From positions 1 to 64,000 of the forward strand of contig NW_017386144.1 of the NCBI RefSeq assembly GCF_000237925.1: 64,000 nt of DNA, read 5' to 3'. Of the stretch, positions 56,646 through 64,000 are shown piece after piece (position 1 is the stretch's first letter; each line of letters begins with the position of its first letter). The translations under genes were made by a program, and so were the position numbers. The notes under the pieces are model-generated. The model had not been told where the DNA came from. It saw only the letters and a list, made by a program, of their open reading frames with translations, and ran no database searches. The stretch is from Schistosoma mansoni (taxonomy: Eukaryota; Platyhelminthes; Trematoda; Strigeidida; Schistosomatidae).

Positions 56646-57127
56646 AAGAAAAAGAGAATTCAGCGAAGAAAATTNNNNNNNNNNNNNNNNNNNNNNNNNN
56701 NNNNNNNNNNNNNNNNNNNNNNNNNNNNNNNNNNNNNNNNNNNNNNNNNNNNNNNNNNNNNNNNNNNNNNNNNNNNNNNNNNNNNNNNNNNNNNNNNNNN
56801 NNNNNNNNNNNNNNNNNNNNNNNNNNNNNNNNNNNNNNNNNNNNNNNNNNNNNNNNNNNNNNNNNNNNNNNNNNACCTTTGTGTTTGTCGCTTTTCTTCA
56901 TATCTGTCAATTGAACTATTATCTGACCCATAAATTATTTTCTTCCTTACCCCTTGATTAGTACGTCACCTCATTTGTTATTTATTGTCGAATCCATTTA
57001 TAATGCAATCTTTTCTAGCCTCCTATAGACATATATTTTCCATATCACTATATAGACGAATGTACAGCTTAAGTAAATGATTTCGTCGAAAAGAAAATTT
57101 TCTTCGCTGAATTCTCTTTTTCTTATT
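56646..57127. repeat. 29-bp perfect inverted repeat around the second gap
   Basis: 56646-56674 (AAGAAAAAGAGAATTCAGCG and on) returns exactly inverted at 57099-57127. The run of N begins directly at the end of the left arm. Confidence 0.9.
56675..56874. other. Assembly gap, 200 N
   Basis: Exactly 200 undetermined bases; placeholder length. Confidence 0.99.
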
Positions 57128-57973
57128 CAATGACATTATGAGTTATTTTGTTTATCAAACTATTTGAAATGAACTAAAAAGATTTTATTCCATTAAAATG
57201 AGAACAAATTACAATGCAAGTAAAAACCACAATGTAACTAAGCAGATAACATTCACACAAAAAAAATCTTCACTATTCAAATAGCAAACTAAAAGTCACA
57301 TATACATACATAAATAGTAGAGTGAAAACGACGTATTGTAAAAATGAAAAGAATAAAATCTTTAAAAAAAACTACGCTTCTCTAAGGAAACTGTTCTATA
57401 ACAATAATTGACTGTAATATTGCTAAGAAAACACGTATACAAGTATATATTCATCATAAGCAACATTAAAGAAACTATCAACTATACACATCTACTCTAT
57501 CCTTGTAGGTAGATAGGTAGAGTGATAAGTGATGAGATTAAAACAGACTGTTCTATTTTCGATTGTTAAAATATTGATATTATCATTGTTTCCGACTTTG
57601 TTTACCTTTTTTTCTGTTGACGAACTAATTTTGAAAAGAACTGATTAGTAAAATATCAAAAAAAGAATCGTTGTCTCAATATGTTATTGATTTGAATTCT
57701 GTTATGGACTATGCCTTTGATTGTTCAGTGCGAATAAATAAAACTACATGCGTGTGTGTGTTTTTCAAAAAATGTACAAAGTGTAAAATATGAAGAAATA
57801 AGAAAATAAAGTTGGAAAACAAATAAAAAAGCATAAGACAAAGACGATTATATTCATCAATGAATATTATCTATCGTGAGAATATCTATCTACGAAGCAA
57901 TGATCTAGAAGGCATCATAATCAGTAGATCGTAGTAGAACATCTATACTGATCAATCAAAAGGAATTATATAT
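57128..57973. other. 3' flank and probable 3' UTR of the MINPP1-like gene
   Basis: AT-rich, no ORF. A-rich stretches and a (GT)n scrap at 57750-57762. No certain polyadenylation signal was chosen. Confidence 0.4.
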
Positions 57974-58188
57974 CTACAATGTCTTATGAAGTGAACAAAC
58001 TTTATTATTGTCATAATTATTAGGCATACAACCATTGAAATATTGTAGTATAGTTGTTAGAGAAGCATTTGTTTCACCTGGATGATCTAATGTAGGCGGT
58101 TGTATTGAACTAGATAGTGGCCAAGCGATTGTTTTCTCATTGATTAATACTTTGATACGAAATTTATCCAGATCATTATCAGAATCTT
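57974..58188 (-). CDS. MINPP1-like last exon
   Basis: Acceptor TTCAAG|AAGATT, entering with two bases that complete a Glu codon; stop TAG at 57976-57974. EDSDNDLDKFRIKVLINEKT matches the family's VQMLLNEK strand. Cys-containing tail, no clear retention signal. Confidence 0.9.
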
Positions 58189-60526
58189 CTTGAACAACAA
58201 CAAAAAAATAACAATCAAGATGAAATCGAACCAACTATTCATTTATTCAATGGTAAATATAAGTTAGTTATTACTAATAATTTGTGTAATTAGTAGTATG
58301 TACCAATTTATCAGTTTATATGCCTTTTACTAATTTGTAATAAGGAATTTTGATCTGAATAGTGACTTTATTTATTTGAAATAAAACATTTATGTATTAA
58401 GCCGAAGTGAATGAATTAGCAGGACATTACGACTGGACAGTGAATTAAATGTAGCCATTATAAGAAGTAGTGTATACAAAGCCTGTGTTGATCATACAAA
58501 TCAACTGATTAATCATTCAATTAGGACCAATAGTATGTTTGTCTAGTCTTTAGGATCGATCAAACTCAGTAGATCACGTTGATAAACTAGTCTAAGAAAC
58601 TTAATATCACATGAATTATGTTGAGATGTTTGGTAGTGAAACTGGTTGACAAGTCTTCGAATCTATCACAGAGAACTACTTCCTAAAAGATTGCAGGCAC
58701 ACCTTGGTTATGAGTGCAAACTAGTGAGAAACTTAGGTCAAGTAGATTATCTTGTCGACTACATTCACAACTATCTAGAAAAATAAATCAACTCTTGAGA
58801 ATATATTTACGCATGTATATGTCGATTAGTCGTGATTACAATGATTCTTTGAAAATACAATTTCTTTTAGACTTTTTTATGCTTAACGTAGAATTCTTAC
58901 TTACTCACAGGTAAACAAATTCAATGTATGCTGTGAATTTTGTATTATATTCGCTACTATTTAATCTTGAGGTTTTCATCATAGAGTTTTTGATTTTATT
59001 TTCAGGTGATTATATCATTCGTGTTTTGATTGTAACACTAGTCTGCTGAAGAAAAATGTTTTCGGATGTTATGTTGTATGAGAAATTCATTTACTAAACA
59101 ACGAGTAACATATCATAAACACTTTTGATTAATTTGATCAATAAAAGGAAAGTTGTTGAGCGAATACCAAGTTGTCTTATGATTACACATACAGATTGAA
59201 TGGTTAGGATTGATAATACAATGTATTCTAAGTTCATTATGTAGCTGGGTTCGAACCACACTTTTGTTCAATTAGATTACTATACTACTTAGACTGAAGT
59301 AGATTGGTTAGGGTGTAAAACCTGGGACGAATGTGTAGAGGAAACAAACAAGAGGGTGGATTTTGTTCCAACCGTAATATAAGTCAAAACATAAGAAATA
59401 TAGTTCAGAAACAAACGAAATCCAAGAATAAGAAGTCAAAAATAAGAGTGAACTCGAACATCCGTATGATGATAGACAATGAATGAGAGTGTGGTTAATT
59501 CTTAAACCATATTAACCAACGTTCCCGACCAAATACGTCTATAGTAGTAGTTAGTAACTTCATAAATTGGCTACCCTTAAACTGTTTTTTCCCAACTCAT
59601 TCTTCATACGACAGCCACCATTGTACGTTGGAATAAGCGTTGGATAGACATGCGTAAAATATGTCCTAACCATCTCAAACAATCAAAATATATCACTACA
59701 TCAATCGACCTGGTACTTTAAGCCAAACCAATATTACTCACTTGGTGGTTACAGTAAATGAGAGTAATGGTTTAAAGACATATATAATCAATACTTCAGG
59801 TCTATTCACGCCTTTATTTTCGGACTCACTAAACTGAAATATTATGCAATACCACTGAAAACGAAGAAATAATTGCTCATACACAAGAAATATTAATTAA
59901 AAACACAAAATTGAGAAAAGTCAACAACAACTTCAACACACCTAAATCGGGACAGTAATACAATAGAAAAGCCACATTGCCAGCAAATGGTGCTATATAA
60001 CTAGTACGAAACATTGTAGGCGATGGAACATCTGTATCATAGATCATTTTTAATCTTTCATCAAAGTTGTCTGCTGTTAACTTGTGTAAAGTTGAATGAC
60101 CAACCGAGTTATTGAATATACCTAAAGCAGCGACTATAGGTAGAATAGTTTCTGCATGCCCAAACCAAAAACTTCCACGATGTAATGTTGGGTTATTTCT
60201 ACACAAATTACAAAATGTAAAATAAGGGATAGGTAGATGGATCAGGTGGAAACGTTTTCATTATAGAAGATATAAAACTAAACAGAATATAAACACATTA
60301 AAAAAGGTATGGATCTACACTATATGTACCCTCCCCAATAAATTGATTCAAAATGGTAATCTTAACAATGTCAACCCAAGTCACTGATCCAGTACAATTC
60401 CGTGTTTATCGTTTACTAACATTGATCATACAACAATTATTACTACTACTGCTATTTCGGGATGTAACTAAGGTTTATTGAGAAACGACCTTGAGAGTTT
60501 CACTTGTTTTAACCAATCAGAAGACA

Positions 60527-60577
<51 letters not shown>

Positions 60578-63225
60578 AACAGATAACGGATGGATCAAAA
60601 TGGGATACATTGCTAATAAACATTTCTAAGTTGGTTAGAGATTTTTAAATGTTACAGTTTTGGGTTAGGATTGGACACTAATAATAAAATTCACATTCCA
60701 ATTCTAAATAGTAAATCTAATCTTAAATCGCAAACTTTAAATCCTAATCTCGAAGCTTAAATTTTGACCTTAGTATCTAAAGATGTTTTATTTATCAAAA
60801 CTAACCATCTTATAGTTGGTGCTGAACATCATGCTATGAAAAGTCCCATATCAGATTAATATATGTCACATGACATTCTTGGTTCCCATTAATTCGGTGG
60901 CCTACTTCACGTTTATCTTTTTTGGTCTTCATCTTGATAATCTTATTTCATAGTGTCGACGTGTTGTGGCAACTTAGACTGATGTACATTTGTGTCGGTT
61001 TCTACGTTCTTATGGCTGACAGTTTTATGTACTTTAAAATAAGTCATAATTTTGTACAAAGAATAATGATATAATGTCCTGATGCTTAAACTAAGACAGA
61101 TGGAGTAGAAATCAGAATAGGTGAAAAAAAGGATTTGAACTTATCGTTTGAAACTCAAAAGTTAAAACCACTTAACAAACATTTTTTGGACAACAGTGTA
61201 CTACTGTTCTTTCTTGAAAAAGATTAAACAACAGTCAAACCTTATAATCCTTTGATAATGTAATAATTATTCTACTCAATGTCAATAAACAATTCTTCAT
61301 ATAATAATCACTTAAGTGGTATTTGTGTAATTTGTTCAACCCACCAAAATCGGTATTTTTCGAATCATCTCGTGCATGAAATAACTATAATTATCACCAT
61401 ATTCAGACATGTACTGTTTAGTTTTAGAATTGCTTACAGTGTTATGACCAAACGTATTTTACTGTAAAGAAACAGAAATCTTGTGATCATATAGGGAGTT
61501 GGATTAGATGTGACATTATTGTGTCGCATATGCGTCTACGTTGTACTATCATAATCTAGTACAAAGAAATCTTTCATATATCTGAACAGTGTGATCTAAT
61601 TTGTATGAACTTACATACAAACGCATCAACAATAAAAAGTGTTCGCCAACACATGAATGACATCTCTATATAATAAAACTTACTGACTATAGTTGTGTTT
61701 CTGAAAATTTATAGCTACATTATAAATTTGTTGTATTATTTCACCGAGTAAAGGACATGATTGTTCATAATTCAATTCATAACCATACGATTTACGCCAA
61801 TAATGCTGAAATAGAAAAAAAGTATATGATTTAACTATCAAAAGGAAAAATGTCACAGGTAAAAGAAGATACTGAAAAAAAATTGAAAATCTCAACAGTT
61901 TTATGAGTAAATATAACCACTAACATTTACGTTATACATATACACTAGGCACTATCAAGTTTAATTTTATAGAACACTTAAGGAATATAATAAACAAACT
62001 GAAATTTTAATTATGAATCAATAACATGTGAATAGAGCCGTTTAAAACTAATCGCCATTAGGGAAATATTTCATCTTAGTTCAGGACTCCTCAGTAACGC
62101 ACATCCTATTGATCTCATAAGGAACTGAGTCCATAGCTGCTGTTTATTATGCTGTAATATATTAGAATTTAACAACTTTTAATTGAAATCAACTAACACG
62201 ATCAACGTAGATTTGTTTGTAATTGGACTCTTAGTCATCATAAACATAGAAGCTGACAATAGATGTGCATTAGCCCAAGTTCTCACATAAAATTTGCACG
62301 ATGAATATCACAAGAATTGAGATAATGCGGGAAACCAAAGATTAAGAATACAGTTCTAAAAGACAGAATGAGAAGTTATATATAAAAGAATACTGGAACT
62401 CAAGATGTAAAGTAACATAGAGTTGGGTTTCATTATAACGATTCCAGTTATTAAAAGTTTCAGACGTCAGTTTGAATTCAAAACTAGAATAGTTAATTTC
62501 CCATACATTAAAAACCAACTTTTTATTGGTTATTTAAATCTTCCCATTGATGTTAAGGACTGCAATTGACCAGTTTTTTTATTGGCACATGTGCATCCTA
62601 TGCAGATTGCCTCGATATTGAATTGAGTCACAAGTAGTATAAGAGATAGATCAGCTGCAGTCCTTAACATCGATGGAAAGATCCAAACAACCAATACACA
62701 AATGAATTGAACTTTACAATATTGCACAAGCTAGTGGCTATCTGAACTCACTAGCTAAGTGGATGACTCGATAGCATTTGAAGTGAACGGTACTGGGTGA
62801 ACATCAACTGTCGGATGCAAGCACATCCAAATTACGGGTCCCAAATAGGACGAAACGCGTGTCATGGATTCTACTGCTAGCAACCATCCATTTCTGCTCT
62901 TTAAAAAAAATTTTGTTGATTCGCACTGATAAGTCTAGAAACGATGTTTAGTCTTTAATTTTAAGTTGACTACAATGTTATTCACAAATCACTTCTTTTG
63001 GATGTTATACTGAAAGTTTCAAACGGAACGAAATAAGGGGAAACACTGAAAACAAATGACAGATAGATATTTGATTTTAAAACGGGATTACCTTTAAATC
63101 TGCTAAATACTCCCATACTGGATAATCATAGGGTGTTAAGAGACTGCACCAAGGTGATAGATCGTCATAATCATCCATTGCAGCAACTTCATACGCACAA
63201 GCCAAAAATATTGTTTTCAAATCAT
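57974..63225 (-). CDS. Multiple inositol polyphosphate phosphatase (MINPP1-like), last four exons
   Basis: Four exons (63225-63092, 61805-61684, 60198-59942, 58188-57974) join in phase into about 242 C-terminal codons. MINPP1 is a histidine acid phosphatase that removes phosphates from inositol hexakis- and pentakisphosphate in the secretory pathway. In order one sees SPWCSLLTPYDYPVWEYLAD (family SPWC-DVF), KHYWRKSYGYELNYEQSCPL (family YWK-GYGY and SCTL), then FWFGHAETILPIVAALGIFN. The last holds the His-Ala-Glu proton-donor motif of the clade. FRTSYIAPFAGNVAFLLYYC and KFRIKVLINEKTIAWPL follow. The N-terminal RHG catalytic motif must lie beyond the right edge. The protein ends SLHKTL, without the KDEL-like retention signal of vertebrate MINPP1. 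Confidence 0.92.
58235..59940. other. MINPP1-like last intron
   Basis: No exon or well-preserved repeat. A weak family D-like patch at about 59440-59720. The ORF at 58714-58914 has no recognised motif. Confidence 0.4.
59942..60198 (-). CDS. MINPP1-like exon with the HAET motif
   Basis: Acceptor GTGTAG|AAATAA, donor TTAG|GTGTGT. 257 bases: one base, 85 codons, one base. FGHAETILP holds the catalytic His and Glu; FRTSYIAPFAGNVAFLLYYC is the conserved substrate-pocket strand. Confidence 0.94.
60530..60574. repeat. (TA)n microsatellite
   Basis: About 22 TA units in a MINPP1-like intron. Confidence 0.95.
61684..61805 (-). CDS. MINPP1-like exon (YWRKSYGYELN)
   Basis: Acceptor TTTCAG|CATTAT, donor AGTCA|GTAAGT; 40 codons plus two bases. 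HYWRKSYGYELNYEQSCPLL followed by GEIIQQIYNVAINFQ. Confidence 0.93.
62040..62130 (-). repeat. SINE B relic
   Basis: AGTTCAGGACTCCTCAGTAA with CGCACATCC is the worn ribozyme region of SINE B on the minus strand. Confidence 0.4.
62530..62905 (+). repeat. SINE A copy with mirrored 5' extension
   Basis: The segment 62530-62700 begins ATCTTCCCATTGATGTTAAG and ends with its own inverse, TTAACATCGATGGAAAGATC. The SINE A body follows: ACTAGCTAAGTGGATGACTC, ACATCAACTGTCGGATGCAA, GGTCCCAAATAGGACGAAAC, GGATTCTACTGCTAGCAACC. Box B is partly deleted and the CTGACGA half of the ribozyme is lost. Confidence 0.75.
63092..63225 (-). CDS. MINPP1-like exon (SPWCSLL)
   Basis: Acceptor TTCACAG|ATGATT, donor TTAAAG|GTAATC; 134 bases, entering with two bases. 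DLKTIFLACAYEVAAMDDYD then DLSPWCSLLTPYDYPVWEYL. Five-prime exons not seen before the right edge. Confidence 0.9.
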
Positions 63226-63639
63226 CTGTGAACAGAATTTGGAATTTTAGAACAGAAAAAAGTAAAAACCATGATGACGCAACTTATTTGCAGAACACAG
63301 ATTTATGTTTCAGCTTTCAGCCACATACATGTAAGAACTAGTGGCGTTTTCTGGTTGCTCAAAACGAAGAAAATGGAAAGGGATTACAATAGCCGCTGTA
63401 ATAACTGAAGGTAGAGAGTTTTAGCCACTAAGCCTCTGGGTTCATACTCTTGCACTTAAATTTATAGGCTGTAGCCATCACAGGATTACTGTCGGCCACA
63501 AACCCAGATAAAGGAGGGTTGAGTATAGAGTTAGCAACCCCATTCCGTTAAAAACAACCCAACTTAAAGAAACGCTAAACAGAAAAAATCGTTCAAATTA
63601 CATAACCTATACCCTGACAATTGAGGGGTCTTTTATTCA

Positions 63640-64000
63640 AAAGAATTATGACGCTTCATTGTGAAAGCCGAGATTCTTTGGAATTCACGAGGCCTATGCC
63701 CCTTCTAACAACCAGAGTAACAGTTTTTATAGGTATATGGGACGTCCAGATAGTGTGGGAGACCGGAAGGACTAGTCAAATAGCTATGGAAATAGGAAGA
63801 TACAACTTGACCATCGTCAGAAATCTACTGGACCCAAGTTGAACAAAAAAGATTAAATTTATAAGAGTTGTTGTTGTACTTTGGTCACGAAGAAGAAAAT
63901 GCTCCACACACACAAGGAGTTGCTCCGATGTTATCCATATGGATGAACGAATTTCAACCAAAAACTCATGAGGTACCATCTGATCAGCTCGTCCATAGAA
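63640..64000 (+). mobile_element. RTE-like LINE, 5' endonuclease region, runs off the right edge
   Basis: The frame reads PLLTTRVTVFIGIWDVQIVW then ETGRTSQIAMEIGRYNLTIV, the start of the APE-type endonuclease of schistosome RTE elements (intact relatives read TVTVGTWNVRTMWETG). Downstream, in another frame, EEENAPHTQGVAPMLS continues the same domain, so the copy has at least one frame change. The minus-strand ORF at 63776-63979 is a shadow. Confidence 0.8.

Noticed and set aside
63776-63979. 67-codon minus-strand ORF as a MINPP1 exon
   Set aside because: It is antisense to the RTE endonuclease frame and lacks any phosphatase motif.
1-64000. CRISPR arrays, bacterial operons, phage or plasmid features
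   Set aside because: Intron-bearing animal genes and SINE/LINE content throughout; no direct-repeat-spacer array was seen.

Overview
The window looks like nuclear DNA of a blood fluke (Schistosoma). It is about two-thirds A+T, has small exons and long GT-AG introns, and is crowded with tRNA-headed SINEs of the Smα type, which carry hammerhead ribozymes. It also holds CR1-like and RTE-like LINE remains. All three protein genes that can be reconstructed lie on the minus strand. Product names come from recognising protein families by eye; no database search was possible.

Layout, left to right. 1.4-2.4 kb: the first two coding exons of a myosin regulatory light chain gene, whose 3' exons run off the left edge. 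2.95-7.07 kb: a worn CR1-like LINE on the minus strand, with a zinc-finger (PHD-like) ORF1 start, an ORF1 core, endonuclease, reverse transcriptase and C-terminal pieces. 7.1-13.1 kb: no gene, but an LTR-like repeat, a MITE-like repeat and SINE pieces. 13.3-42.8 kb: a complete otopetrin-type proton channel gene. Ten exons join in frame at consensus splice sites into about 890 codons with all twelve expected membrane segments. A long Asn/Tyr tract, written in an AAT-type microsatellite, sits between segments 9 and 10. Its introns hold many SINEs, inverted SINE pairs, an unclassified repeat family and an assembly gap flanked by mirrored sequence. 43-57 kb: no gene, only SINEs, LTR-like repeats, unclassified repeats and a second assembly gap. 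58.0-63.2 kb: the last four exons of a multiple inositol polyphosphate phosphatase (MINPP1-like) gene, whose 5' exons run off the right edge. 63.6-64.0 kb: the 5' part of an RTE-like LINE endonuclease on the plus strand.

The three genes have no evident functional link: contractile regulation, acid or proton transport, and inositol phosphate breakdown. The most unusual signal is in the repeats. Two tRNA-headed SINE families with different sequences both fold into a hammerhead ribozyme. Their stem I strands differ but stay complementary within each family. Several cores look intact, and two of these lie in otopetrin introns in the sense orientation, so they could cut the pre-mRNA.
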